From Piscicola geometra (Eukaryota; Annelida; Clitellata; Hirudinida; Piscicolidae): 64,000 nucleotides of DNA. A program made the translations under genes and the position numbers. Of the stretch, positions 10,901 through 33,654 are shown one piece after another. Under the pieces are notes generated by a model. The model worked only from the letters and a program-made list of their open reading frames with translations. It did no database searches and was not told the DNA's origin. Position 1 is the first letter of the stretch. Each line of letters opens with the position of its first letter. Location: the NCBI GenBank assembly GCA_943735955.1, contig OX030955.1, positions 8,561,269 to 8,625,268 on the forward strand, read 5' to 3'.

Positions 10901-13319
10901 TTAAATGTTTGACAAATTACAACACCGAAAAGGTGTCTAGGCCACAAAGGGACCTGTGCAAAAGATTGTACTAAATACTAACGATCTTGTAGCAAATACT
11001 AACGATCTTGTAGTAAATACTAACGATCTTGTAGTAAATACTAACGATCTTGTAGTAAATACTAACGATCTTGTAGTAAATACTAACGATCTTGTAGTAA
11101 ATACTAACGATCTTGTAGTAAATACTAACGATCTTGTAGTAAATACTAACGATCTTGTAGTAAATACTAACGATCTTGTAGTAAATACTAACGATCTTGT
11201 AGTAAATACTAACGATCTTGTAGTAAATACTAACGATCTTGTAGTAAATACTAACGATCTTGTAGTAAATACTAACGATCTTGTAGTAAATACTAACGAT
11301 CTTGTAGTAAATACTAACGATCTTGTAGTAAATACTAACGATCTTGTACTAAATACTAACGATCTTGTAGTAAATACTAACGATCTTGTACTAAATACTA
11401 ACGATCTTGTAGTAAATACTAACGATCTTGTACTAAATACTAACGATCTTGTAGTAAATACAAATAGTGCAAGAATAGGGGGAAGGGGGTGGTTGAGGTG
11501 CACCCACCTGAAGTCACCAAGCCAGAGGATGTAAGAGCTTTGGGGCCTCTTGGGTCGGTTGCGGTTCTTGCCGCTGTAGTCGGACATCTGCTGGTGGATG
11601 GGTGTGCGCAGGGGGAGGTGTAGGAGTGGGTGCATGTTGGGTACTCTATGTGGAATGTGGGGTGCTTGTGTGTAGTTTATCTACTGATGCTTTTATGCGA
11701 GAATCTTGTGTGCAGTATTAATTCAAATTGAATGGCAATAAAACACCATTTGTAAGGCACGCTCTTCCATGTGTGCATTCAAAATTCAAAAGTCGGTCTA
11801 CACTGAGCTCACAAATACATTAGACCACTGTTAATTGCATCTGCCGGCACTTGGGAAGTTTCCAACACCTCAAACAACATTGCTGACGATAACGATTTCA
11901 TCATTCCTATATCTCTCAAACTCTCAAACTTCACAATTAACGCGTATTACTGTTTTGCATTCATTTTACATTTTGAAAATTGAAGTGAATTGTATTGATG
12001 TTCAATAGGGGAATTGTTTTCATCCAAATTTTTCAGTTTTCTCTTCTTGCAATGGTTATTTATTTTTTTCTTTGATAAACAAGTGCGCCTCATACATGGT
12101 GCTTTACTGCACTTTGCCAAAATAGGATAAATAAACTAAGAAATATTTATTTTAAAACTATTAAAGAAAAAAAACAGAAAGTAAAATACACGATAGATTT
12201 TTGCCTGCTGATTGTATCTGATCTTATCGGTGGCCGCGAGTCTGTTGTAGCTCGTCTTGTCTTCCTCACTCAGCGTCCTCCACTTGGCGGACACTTCCTT
12301 CGTCCAGTCCGCCACCTTGCAGGAAGAGGTGCAAGGAGAGGTGCAGGGTGGTGGTTGTTTTGGTGCTGGTACATTGATGGATGATAATGAATGGGAAGAG
12401 CATGAGATAGATGGATGGATGAGAGTTCATGGAAAAAGCATGAGATGGATGGATGAAAGTGCATGATGCAACAGACCCTGGTGATCTTCTCGCCACGATG
12501 GATGGCTCCCTCACGCTCCATCTGGATGAAGAAGAAGTAGGCAGACGTGGGTCTCTTCGGCCTGTTTGGGTCGCCTCGTCTGCGGTACGACTTCGACACT
12601 GTTGGCGTCACCATGATCTGAGGCTGTTGTTGTTGTTGTACTTGCTGCACCTGTTGCTGTACTTGCTGCACCTGTTGTTGTTGCTGCACCTGTTGTTGTT
12701 GTACTTGCTGCTGTGCTTGTTGTTGTTGTACCTGTTGTTGTACTTGTTGTTGAAGCTGGTTCTGGATTTGTTGTGCCGCTGCCTGTTGGGCAGCCTGCTG
12801 GGCTGCTTGTTGTTGAGCTGCTTGTTGTGCAGCTTGTTGTTGTTGCACTTGTTGTTGTTGTTGCTGTTGTACTTGTTGCTGTTGTACTTGTTGCTGTTGT
12901 ACTTGTTGCTGTTGTACCTGTTGCTGTTGTACTTGTTGAACCTGCTGCACCTGCTGTTGTGTCACTTGCACTTGTTGCTGCTGCTGCTGTTGTTGCTGGG
13001 GAGTTGGTCTTGTAATCAAATCTGAAATAATAATAATAATAAATTGACTTGAACAGCTTGAACCATCAATTCAGTTTATAAGCTTTCAGAACATTTAGCA
13101 AGCATAAAAGTGCATTTGAAGAAATTAGTGAATTGAATGCATTTCAGAATACAAACCCATGCCCTGGGGGATGTGCGTGGTGAGGGCTTGCTGAATGGGC
13201 CTGGCTGCATGCATCGGCAGGGAGGTCATCATATTATACGGGATGTTCGCATCGCGAGCTTGGAAGTTCTGAAACAACGAATGACTGAATCCATCTGCCA
13301 AAATGATTATCGGGTCCAT
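7985..13319 (-). CDS. Protein with four HMG boxes and glutamine-rich ends
   Basis: Likely a nuclear DNA-binding or DNA-bending protein. Twelve exons in transcript order: 13319-13157, 13021-12477, 12315-12190, 11587-11508, 10878-10829, 10402-10296, 9791-9662, 9419-9313, 9204-9085, 8927-8801, 8557-8451 and 8236-7985. All join in frame to about 637 residues; the starts at 11587, 9791 and 9204 could each be 3 bp further out. A Gln-rich stretch (about residues 62-190) precedes box A (PNRPKRPTSAYFFF ... KWRTLSEEDK). Boxes B, C and D (PKRPQSSYILWL, PKRPRSAYIIWL, PKRARSAYIIWL) each continue into an EWRKMT or AWRKMT half with K.PY..LA.QEK. A short proline-rich linker separates C and D. The C-terminus has about 20 consecutive Gln. 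I cannot assign an orthologue; DSP1/HMGB-like and UBF-like proteins were considered. Confidence 0.88.
8109..8174 (-). repeat. CAG/CAA array coding for C-terminal poly-Gln
   Basis: Uninterrupted mixture of CAG and CAA codons inside the last exon of the HMG-box gene. It encodes about 20 glutamines followed by LQTTIAISSIGTL. The codon mixture argues for selection or age rather than fresh slippage. Confidence 0.9.
8558..8800 (-). repeat. Intron with (TG)n at donor and (CA)n at acceptor
   Basis: In the transcript this intron of the HMG-box gene opens with TG repeats (plus-strand CA repeats at 8737-8797) and closes with CA repeats that run into the acceptor (plus-strand TG repeats at 8558-8605). 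The two blocks are reverse complements. Confidence 0.85.
10403..10560. repeat. Short minisatellite before an HMG exon
   Basis: Copies of a unit of about 22 bp (GTGATGGGGGTGGGGTGTGTTC). The transcript is C/A-rich here and runs directly into the acceptor of exon 10402-10296. More GTGGT repeats follow to about 10740. Confidence 0.8.
10962..11462. repeat. 21-bp minisatellite in an HMG-box intron
   Basis: About 24 nearly perfect 21 bp copies of ACGATCTTGTAGTAAATACT(A), with a G/C variant at one position in late copies. The array lies in the intron that separates the two halves of HMG box B (exons 11587-11508 and 10878-10829). A multiple-of-three period keeps it open on both strands, which explains the long repetitive ORFs here. 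Confidence 0.95.
12610..13010 (-). repeat. CAA/CAG-rich coding repeat (N-terminal Gln-rich region)
   Basis: Part of the second exon of the HMG-box gene. Units such as QQQVQ and AAQQ repeat irregularly and end just before the KSYRRRGDPNRPKRP start of box A. Confidence 0.9.
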
Positions 13320-14644
13320 TTTATAGATTCCCTGGTGAGACTTTGGTGAAAAACTTATTTTTAAATGCAGCTGAGTGCAAGGTGTTGATGATGATCATGG
13401 ATGGGCGGTATTGTTTCTAAGGCAAAGGGAATTTTCACATTAGATTGGCGCGAATTTTGTGAGTGAGCAAAACTAGTTGTAAAGTATCAATTCCGAATAG
13501 AAAATGTCAGACCCGTCGACTAAAACTTCCACAAGATGCGACCAATCGACGCATTGCGGTCCCGTATGAAAAGTACGAAAATCCATTACTAAATTCAACT
13601 TCGAATTACGCAAAACTAATTCCAAAAAGGAGACATTAAAATAGTTTTTAATAAAAAAATTCCCTTGTTTTATATTTAACAATGCAAACTATAATGATCA
13701 GTATTTGATATAAAATATTATCTATTGGACGTACCCATATTCGTGTATTGAGGATATGACATTCGAAAGTCTGTAGTTTGATTCCTTATAATTGTAAACA
13801 ACAAACTAGTAGAGAAATATCAGATATATCGAATATAAAGAGATATGGCGGAAAGCCACCTTTGTTCAATATAATTTCATAGCTATATAATCATATGGCA
13901 TTAGCTATGCTTCCGTCGTTACAAAATAAATTTAGTTTTCTGGTCAATATGTCTTTTTTGACGAAATTAATTTGATAATACTTTTCGAATACTAATATAC
14001 AAATATGAATCTTTTATTCTTTATCAATTATATCATTTTATAATGTGACATTGTGGAATATATATTGGCGGATTGATGAGCATACAATATGATGATACTG
14101 CAGTAATGCACACAAGCAAGGCAGCTATATTGGCGAGTATAGCAAGCTATATGCTATAGCGCGCCAATAGACAAAGGTCTATACAGTGCTGTAGTTTCAA
14201 ATTGTAAGCTCATAGGAATTCCGGTTTTTCTAATACGCATATGTGCCAATGTGCCTTTGTGTGTATAAGGAATTCATGTATGATCCTCTCATTATTTTAT
14301 TAGGGGCTGTTTTATTATGATATTTCACAGGTTAATTCAATACTGTGAAAATGTATGCTTTATATAATTTGTCCACTCTCAGATGATATATTTTCATAAT
14401 TAGAATTACTGGTGTTTTTATTTTTAATATTATAACTTTTTTGATATATTTAGTGATGATGATTCAATTCAATGTAATTTTGTTACCTATATCATTTCAC
14501 AATTAATGTTCAATAGATTAAGTTATCTTGAAGCTGGTTTAGGTTTACTTAACATTAATAATACTCGTCGTTGTATTTTATATTATATTTTCTTCTGATT
14601 CTTGTGTTCTTGGCAGGGTGGCGATCTGCCGCAAATCTTGGGGG
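13320..14644. other. Intergenic, upstream of the HMG-box gene
   Basis: AT-rich, no coding potential recognised. It should hold the promoter of the HMG-box gene; no clear core-promoter element is visible. Confidence 0.5.
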
Positions 14645-15775
14645 GAACGGACAAAAAGCCTCTCGGAGAAAAAGCCTTCGGATAAAATACCTTCTACAAA
14701 AAGCCTCCCGGAAAAAATACCTCCTGGAGAAAAAGCCTCTCGGAGAAAATGTCTCCTTGTTAATATTTTAGTATAAATAAAACGGACTTTAAATATAAAA
14801 AACGGATTTTTATAGATTCGTTTCACAATTTTAAATAAATAAAACGGACTTTTTATATAAAAAAGGATTTTTATAGATTCGTTTCACAATTTTGAATAAA
14901 TAAAACGGACTATATTTTTTTAAAAATACATACCTAAAACGATTTATCAAATACAATACAAATTATTGGTAAACGGATAAAAAGTCTTCAGGATGAAAAG
15001 TCTTCAAGATAAAAAGTCTTCAGGATAAAAAGTCTTCAGGATAAAAAGTCTTCAGGATAAAAAGTCTTCAAGATAAAAAATCTTCAGGACTTTTTATCCT
15101 GAAGACTTTTTATTCTGAAGACTTTTTATCCTGAAGACTTTTTATCCTGAAGAGTTTTTCTCCTGAAGACTTTTTATCCTGAAGACTTTTTATCCTGAAG
15201 ACATTTTATTCTGAAGGTTTTTATCCTGAAAACTTTTTATCTTGAAGACTTTTTATCCTGAAGACTTTATTCTGAAGGTTTTTATCCTGAAAACTTTTTA
15301 TCTTGAAGACTTTTTATTCTGAAGACTTTTTATTCAGAAGACTTTTTATCCTGAAGACTTTTTATCCTGAAGACTTTTTATCCGTTTACCAATAATTTTT
15401 ATTGTATTTGATAAATTAAAGTTCGTTTTAATTATGTATTTTTTAAAAATATAGTCCGTTTTATTTATTTAAAATTGTGAAACAAATCTATTAAAAAAAT
15501 AAAGTCCGTTATAGTTATAATTATAGTTTGTTTTAATTATGTAATTTTAAAAAAATATAGTTTGTTTTATTTATTTAAAATTGTGATACGAATTTGTTTT
15601 TAAAAAATCCATTTTTTATATAAAAAGTCCGTTTTATTTATACTAAAATATTAACAAGGAGGCTTTTTCTCCAAGAGACTTTTTCTCCAGGAGGTATTTT
15701 TTCCGGGAGGCTTTTTGTAGAAGGTATTTTATCCGAAGGCTTTTTCTCCGAGAGGCTTTTTATCCTACATCCGGG
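14645..15775. mobile_element. Foldback element with long inverted-repeat arms
   Basis: The left arm starts with ACAAAAAGCCTCTCGGAG and the right arm ends with CTCCGAGAGGCTTTTTATCC. Further inward, matched pairs include TACTAAAATATTAACAAGGA against its complement at about 14760, AATAAAACGGAC against GTCCGTTTTATT, and ATTGGTAAACGGATAAAAAG against its complement. The centre (about 14985-15385) is an array of a 16 bp unit (AAAAAGTCTTCAGGAT) that switches orientation near 15085. No ORF of transposase size exists inside. This architecture matches foldback-type non-autonomous DNA transposons. Exact ends and target-site duplication could not be fixed. Confidence 0.8.
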
Positions 15776-15984
15776 AAGTAGGGGGGTCCTCCCGGCACTA
15801 GCAAAAAGTTCTTGGAGAATGAAAAATTCTAATATAACTTCTAATACGACCGCTATCCCCCCCCGTCCTCCTCAGTGTTATAAGCGTTGAATGAGTAGAC
15901 ATTCATTTTCTCTGCTGGGGATTTTATCCACTGGGGCAATTATTCGGCAATCTCTTGTTTCTTGCTTTCACGAGGCGTTTCAAC

Positions 15985-16090
15985 AGTCTTCATCTCACTA
16001 CATACTATGCGATGGCATGAATAGAACTCATGACACTCGGGGTAACGAGCCGGCGTCTTAACCATTACACCATCGCCGCTCGCCTTAAAC
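15985..16090 (-). mobile_element. tRNA-like SINE head
   Basis: On the minus strand GATGGTGTAATGGTTAAGAC resembles an A box, and GAGTTCTATTCATG about 35 bp later resembles a diverged B box. It belongs to a different family from the copies at 6330 and 6885. The 3' boundary is unclear. Confidence 0.5.
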
Positions 16091-16094
16091 CTCC

Positions 16095-18123
16095 AACGAT
16101 CCCTGATGAATAAAGTTACACACATGAGGCTAGATTCATGTATGATTTTGTGAAGCTCTTTATTAGATGTAGGTTATATGGTTTGAATGTTATATCATCT
16201 TGTTTTTTTCACTTTAGGATGCTGCCATTATAGATCAACAAAGAGTGAATTTATTTTTCGATTGAAGACGTCAGGGGCGAAAGCACTGGCTCGTTGAGCG
16301 TTCAAGCCTCTCAGCGCCTTAGTGTGGTCTCTAAATTGCTTGCATCACTGTCCAGTTTTTGTGTGCCAGGCTTGTGAAGATGCTTTATGAAGAAAAGAAT
16401 GACTTTAAGAATGATGATGGTGGTGTTGGTGGTAATTATGATGATAACAAACACTTTGTCTTGTGCAATTTATTTGAAACAGCTTCTAAACATTTGCAAC
16501 TTAAAGACGAATAAGTTTGAAATGCTAGCTTTCAAGTATAGGTGCATATAGAAAATTAGATTTTAATATTCAAGCGTTAAGTTAAGGGCTTGCAATCAGT
16601 TGCAAAATGTATTATCAAAATATCTCCAAAGTTTTATCTTTTTTAGCTAAAATAAATGTTTAGGATAATTGTATATTAAAACCACAATTTATAAATAATA
16701 CATAAATTGATTTAGATGGCTTTCAAAGTATTTATAATGAAAAACAAATAATTTGCCCATGTGACATTTAAAAAAACATAAACAAAAAAACTATTAAAAA
16801 GTCAATAATCGTAAAGATATTTCGAATTTTAAAATATTTTCAAAAAGATTAAAATTTAAAAGTTGCAGAAGAAAATGACATAGGAAGATGTGTGGTTGTT
16901 AGGGAAGAGGTCAAGGTCAATAATTATGCATTTATCAAGCGTCAATTTGGATGGAAGGCACTCCGCTGTGTATCTAGGTATCATAATAATCATTATCATC
17001 ATCATATACATATATGCATCAATTGCTCTATCGTTGAATATCTACAGTTGCGGCAGAGTATATTCATGCTACAGTATGGTACATTGTCTACTTGAAGAAT
17101 ATAGAGGAATAAATATCGAATAGCTGTCAAAAAGGTACCCAAGCTTAAAGGTAAGAGGCTCGGAAGATTGAGGGTGAATGAAAGCACCTCTCCAACGCCG
17201 CCCTGCCACAAAAATAAACGGACTTGATAGGGGGGCTCAATCGTGGTGGAAGCAAGCCCCTTCGAGTCGCACTTGAGCCTTGAAGACAGCTATGCAAACG
17301 AAAACGACGCTTGATTACAAGTACTGCGCTACACCAAGAAAATCTGCATCGATAATTGCCATTTGTGCTGGTGGCTGAAGGGTGCTTTAAAGGTGGTGAA
17401 TCGAAGGTGCATTGGTGGTGTATGGTGGATGGATGGTGCATGGGTGGTGCATGGATGGTGCACGGATGGTGAATGGTGCATGGGTGGTGCATGGAAGATG
17501 CATGGGTGGTGAATGGTGCATGGGTGGTGAATGGTGCATGGGTGGTGGATGGTGCACGGGTGAGTGATGAAGAATTGGAAATATAAATTCTTTCACCAAT
17601 TGAGACATAATGTAAATTGAGACATAATCTAAAAACATTATTAAAAAAATATAATTCCAAAATCCCAAGCAAAAATAAAAATTTACCGTTTTATATATTC
17701 TTCATTATATAAAAAATCTTTTTTTTAAATTTTAAACAAATAAATCTTATGCGCAACATAATTGAAATATGAACTAAATAGTTATAAAAACAAATGATTT
17801 TTTCTATCAAACACATGTGTGAAAGACTAACATGTCGAGTGGCGGAAGATTGCGAGCTAATACAATCAGAATTTGCGAAAAAATGATACCACAAACATGA
17901 AGTCAAATTGAGAAATTATCGAAAAAAAGAAACCAAAATGAAATTGGTAGAGAGTTAGTGGAGCTTAATTCGCCCAGTGGAGGTTTGCCGCCAAATCAGT
18001 GGACAAGATGCAAGGTGGCCCCTTCAACGCGTCATGAAGGCTCAATGAATCTTTCATTTGTATTGCAGACGATTCTACTTCTGTAGAAATGTAGTTATTA
18101 TGAAAGATGTTTTTGTTAACTTC

Positions 18124-18170
<47 letters not shown>

Positions 18171-19596
18171 CTAAGTTGAGACACATAAACGACCCCAAAG
18201 AGAAAGATGAATGGATGGAGGGACACAAGCGGATAAATAATCGATAAGATGCTACAGACGTATATAGAAGAATGTTCTCTACCTATATACTATCTCATGA
18301 GCCTATTGTAACTTCGAGCCAGTCAGCCAGATGTCGCATGGAGTTTGGGCATTCAGACGCAAGCATGCATGAAGCAAGGATGAGGATAATTGGGAATATA
18401 TACATAATAACGATGAGTAATAATATTAATAATAATAATCAACAACGATAATAATGAGTAATATTAATAATAATAATAATCAACAACGATAATAGTGATA
18501 ATTATATGTACATAAGAATATGTGCAAACGTCGAATTCACGAGAACGAACAAAGTTTCAATGTCGTGGAACAGATGCTAAATTTGGGAAGATGAATCAAG
18601 ACAAATACCTTTTCACTGGATTTAAAAAAAGGTAAATTTAAAAATATTAAAAGTAAATATTTTTGCGAAAAAAAGTTCAAAAATGTAGACGGAGTATAAG
18701 AAAGATGTCAAAAACAAAGAAATACTAAAAGTGCTCAACGGCAATTTTGAAATGTTTAAAATATAAAAATGTTCTTTAAATCTCAATTAGATTAAACACC
18801 ATAATCTAATTAAATTATAATTACATTATTAGAGGGAAGTTGCGATGATGATGTAATAATACTGCTGACGCCTCATTACACACAGTGCTTGGGTGGTGGA
18901 GGGTGCCTATGCAACTACTACTACTGCTGTTGTAAACTAAGAAACTTGGGTAATATAAGACATTTTTGATGCAATGATGATTATTATAATTCTGACGATG
19001 TTGATGATGTTTGCATAATAGACAGATAGGCGTTTAAAAGTGAATGTAGATACAACTTGATTATTCATTTTCACTTAAACAAAAATAAAGATTTTATGAT
19101 CTATGAACAAATAACACTTGGAAAGTTTTTATATGTGTGTGTGTTTGTGTGTGAGTGCAAGTGTGTGCACGTGAGTGATTGTGCGATAATTGAGTTAATT
19201 AATGGAACGACAACGTGTGGACGAGTAATCAGAGAAGTGAATAGGCTCTTAGGTGCATCTACACAAATTGCAGCGATTATAATATAAATAATGAACTTAT
19301 CAAAATAAACAAAATTAAGAAATTATGATGTAAGAAATAAAAGAAGAAATTTTATAGCGCTAAATTAATTTTAGAAAATAATTTATGCAATTTAAGAAGA
19401 ATCGGATTTTCACATCTTGGCGGCGGGATGGCCTTGAAATCGATGAAAATAAATAGAAGTTGGCCGGAAAGAATTTGAATGGTGAGAAATATTCACATAA
19501 GCAAAGCATGTCGTCATGGTAACGGGTGGGGTGGATGCGGGGAGTAGTGGTGGTGGCGGAGCAGTGCAAGGACCAAGAAGAGACCATCATGCCGCC
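16095..19596. other. Gene-poor interval between HMG-box gene and YTHDF
   Basis: No protein-coding gene is supported. Visible structures: a minisatellite of GGTGCATGG units at 17395-17555, a (TG)n run at 18127-18168, and a duplicated TAATAATATTAATAATAA / CAACAACGATAATA block at 18415-18500. Moderately GC-rich islands at 17150-17370 and 17950-18060 could be old repeats or non-coding exons; I cannot tell. Confidence 0.45.
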
Positions 19597-20661
19597 TCAC
19601 TGGTCGCCAGGGAAGTCGTCGAAGATGCAGCTGTGGTGCTTGTAGTGGTGCATCGCCTGCATCACCAGCACTCCCTTCTCGGCGGGCACCTCCTGCGTGT
19701 CTCTCGAGTTGGTCACTGGCTTGTTCTCGTTGTTCTCGAGGATGATGTGCCTCAATTGGTTGTTCGGCACGTCCTTCACGTACAACCACTGCACCGCGAA
19801 CTGTCCCTTCCACTTGCGCTGCGTCCACACGTCTGCCGAGGTGTTGAAGTCTACCGCCGACGTCATCTGAGCCACACCACAGAAGTGGCCGGTGCCATTG
19901 ACGCTGAAGAAGAGGTAGATACACGCATCCGCATCCGCCTTGGTCTGGAAGGCACTGTTCAGTCGCTTGTTGCCGAAGTCGGTGCTGCACCAGACTTGAT
20001 GTTTGATGGAGCGGAAGATGTCCTCCTCGGAGTAGCTCTTGATCACAAAGTACCTCGCGTTCTCCAGCTTCAAGGTGAACTCGCGCGGGTTGAAGGAGGA
20101 GTCGTGGATGTTGCTCGAGAGGCCCGGTCGACTGCTTTTCCAGTAGCGCGAGCTGGTCGACCTGCTGTGGTCTTGCAGCCTCTTCGGGTCCCACTTGTTG
20201 TTGCTTGCATTGGTGGCACTTGAGAGGAATTGCTTGGAGTTGTGGTGCAGCAGTGCGTAGTCGAGCTGGTTGTTGTTCGGGTCAGCGAACTGAGCGAGGT
20301 TCAGCTGGTTGAAGGACTGCTCAAGCGCCTTCGCGTCCACATCACCACTGCCTGAACTCCACGACGGCTGCTGCTGCTGCTTGTAGTAGACGTAGTTGTT
20401 GTCGGGGTAGTAGGAGGCTGTGTTGTAGACGCCCCAGTCAAGGGGGTATTCAGAGGTGGGCAGGTAGTGGGAGGGGTCGTAGGGGATCAAGTAGTTGTAC
20501 TGCGGAGACAGGAGAGAGGCTTGCGACGTGGTCAGCTGGACCGGTTCTGCTGCCGCCGCGGTGGGCAGTTGGTACTGGTTGAAGGAGGCATGGTTGTAGA
20601 GCTGCTGCTGCTGTGGGTAGTACTGGTTGTTGTCTATGTAACTCTGTCTCACGTTGTTCAT
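19597..20661 (-). CDS. YTHDF-family m6A reader
   Basis: YTH-domain proteins of the DF class bind N6-methyladenosine in cytoplasmic mRNA and influence its stability and translation. The reading frame runs without introns for 354 residues. Residues 1-150 are low complexity, rich in Gln, Asn, Tyr and Ser, as in other YTHDF proteins. The YTH domain is about residues 192-335: [48 protein letters not shown] and [14 protein letters not shown]. The three aromatic-cage tryptophans are present at W224, W279 and W284. The ATG at 20661 follows a good acceptor (TTATCTCACAG), so a 5' exon, coding or not, probably lies upstream. The protein is short for the family (vertebrate members about 560-585) and lacks the extra N-terminus. 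It ends soon after SCIFDDF. Confidence 0.95.
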   Translation of the reverse strand: MNNVRQSYIDNNQYYPQQQQLYNHASFNQYQLPTAAAAEPVQLTTSQASLLSPQYNYLIPYDPSHYLPTSEYPLDWGVYNTASYYPDNNYVYYKQQQQPSWSSGSGDVDAKALEQSFNQLNLAQFADPNNNQLDYALLHHNSKQFLSSATNASNNKWDPKRLQDHSRSTSSRYWKSSRPGLSSNIHDSSFNPREFTLKLENARYFVIKSYSEEDIFRSIKHQVWCSTDFGNKRLNSAFQTKADADACIYLFFSVNGTGHFCGVAQMTSAVDFNTSADVWTQRKWKGQFAVQWLYVKDVPNNQLRHIILENNENKPVTNSRDTQEVPAEKGVLVMQAMHHYKHHSCIFDDFPGDQ

Positions 20662-22058
20662 CTGTGAGATAAGCTTAATTTGAAATTTAAATACGTAAAT
20701 TTAATACTTTTATAGAAAATTTTTTTTTATTGAAATAATTATTAATAGACAGATAGACATGTAGATGAACATTACAAAAGTATCTAATTGAAAAAAATTA
20801 GTAACAACATTTCAAGCATTCAGTCTGTTTAAAAGAGAGTACATTCAGATGGCAATGAGTTAAAAGTCATTAAAAAACAGCTTTAAACACATCAACTCTT
20901 GTTGTTGAGTTGTTGCTAATGCACAACTCATTGTCAATATGTTTGTGCCATATAGCTTTAAGCAAAACAACTTTATTATTATTATCTTTATTTTAAAAAA
21001 AACTTTTGGTAATCATTTTGAAACTTTACAAAAATGAATTCTTTTAAGTTTATTTGTCTATAATTCTATGATAAAATCATAAGATTGACTTTAAAGTACT
21101 TCCTTAAATTTATTGCTAGAGCTAGATATAGACAAAAAAAATTAAAATGAATGTTAAATATATATATATATATATATTTATTTTAACTTGAATAAATTTT
21201 AATACTATTTTCAAACTAAACTTTAAAAAAAGAAACTCGGATCTTAGAAAATAGCTTACATTTTTGTTAAACGAGAAATATATATTAAAAATATATTTTA
21301 TAAAACCGAAACTGATAATAAAATGGAAAAAACTATCAATGATGAAATATCAAGTGATACTTAGCAACCTCTGACGCGGTGTTGTTCAAGTGGAAATTTG
21401 TCCCTTCCGCAACTTGTTCTGAATGATTTTGAAGAATTTATCTAAAAAAGAATAAAATGATCTACAAAAATTCATAACAATAACTTGATTTTGCTAGAAT
21501 ATGATTTAGCTATTCGAAACCTGGTTGAAAAGAATTTTCCCCTTTTGTTATTCCCGAATTTTCAGCCATATTTGACAAAAATAATCTTTTTATAATCAAA
21601 AAAATAATATCATTAAAACATTATAAACAATATAGTTAAGTTATACGCTTATTTATTAAAATGGCAAGTGAAAAGTACTAGGTTATTTTACGGGCTTTCC
21701 TAAATACTAAGAGGAAGTTTCGACCATAAAAAGTAACTAAAAGAAAATTTAAGTTTAACAAACGAAAATATTTGTACAATTTATAACTGATGAATAATTA
21801 TTTTATAAAATAAAAAGTCACGTATAAAAAAATATTTTTTACGTGTGAAAAAAGAATTAAATCGAAAGTAAATTTAAAGGGCTAGCACCATTGAATGAAT
21901 TTCGAGTTTTTAATATAATTGCCAAGTTTAATGCACATATATAACTATTATAAATGACGCATGATTTTATAAAGTAGACAAATTTTTTAAAAAATCGCAA
22001 AACATGAATATTCAGCCATTTATCTAGTGATCATACAAAAATAAAATAAGGTTTTAAA
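20662..22058. other. Intergenic region between YTHDF and EHBP1
   Basis: The two genes diverge here. The interval is very AT-rich, with a TATATA run at 21158-21176. It should contain an upstream YTHDF exon and both promoters. I cannot place either. Confidence 0.5.
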
Positions 22059-32699
<10,641 letters not shown>

Positions 32700-33189
32700 C
32701 CCAACCACACACACCTTTCCAATTCAAAACGCTTCTTTTTGTTTTTTGTTTTTATTTCAATTATTCGCTTCTTTTTTTTTCTCTTTTTTTTAATTATTCG
32801 CTTCTTTTTATGTTTTCATGCTCTTTTTAACCTTCAATTAGTCACTTGTTTTTAAATTATATTTGTTTTTGTTGAGATATTGTTGCGATTGTTTTTGATA
32901 TTATTATTATTTGTTATTTTTATTTTCATTCTTGATTTTTTTGAAGCGTTTTTGATGCTTTTAATGCCTGTCTGGCTTTTGCGAAAGCACTCAAGTGAGG
33001 GGCTTTCCTTACGAGGGGGAATCTCAACACACTTTTCATTCTTTCCCTTTCCTCTTCATCTTTCTTTTCCCCTCTTCCTTCCTCCTTCTCCCATGCAATC
33101 TCCCATCAGCATCATCATCTTTTTTTAAACATTCGAGTCATTATATAGGCTTTCATCATTCATCACTCTTCTTCTGTATGTTATCTTAG

Positions 33190-33195
33190 AATAAA
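33190..33195 (+). terminator. Candidate poly(A) signal of EHBP1
   Basis: AATAAA about 490 bp after the stop codon at 32697-32699. The 3' UTR between is T-rich and has no other feature. Confidence 0.4.
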
Positions 33196-33469
33196 AAATA
33201 TATACATTTAATAATGAAAATAATAAATAATTATAATGCTTGCATTGAGGCTTTTCCACCGTTCATCCGCACATCCCTACAAAATCATGAACTCTTAGTC
33301 ACACCATGCACTCTTGCATGCAGTCATCTTGTCGCTTCTTCCTCTTTCTTACACACACGCACACGCACGCGTCATCTTGTGCGTCATTTAAAAGCTTTGT
33401 TCCATCTCTTCCAAGTCACTTTGAAGGAATGTCTCTAATCAGCAGTCAGTCATTTATACTCCCAACAAC

Positions 33470-33605
33470 TTTGTCATACAATCACCCATACAACAGCCCA
33501 TAAAATCACCCATACAACAGTCCATACAATCACCCATACAATCACCCATACAATAGCCCATACAATCACCCATACAACCACCCATACAATCCCCCATACA
33601 ACAAC
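33470..33605. repeat. ACAATCACCCAT minisatellite
   Basis: Tandem copies of a unit of 12 bp (CATACAATCACC, variants CATACAACAGCC). Confidence 0.85.
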
Positions 33606-33654
33606 ACATTCAAAACTCAATTTATACCATTTTGCGTATACTCCAACAGTACTC

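Noticed and set aside
10962..11462. TACTAAC units as a functional branch-point array
   Set aside because: The HMG-box gene is on the opposite strand, so these motifs are not in its transcript; no plus-strand gene crosses here.
13740..19590. A hidden protein-coding gene between the HMG-box gene and YTHDF
   Set aside because: Short ORFs only, no conserved motif, and composition typical of intergenic AT-rich DNA with repeats.
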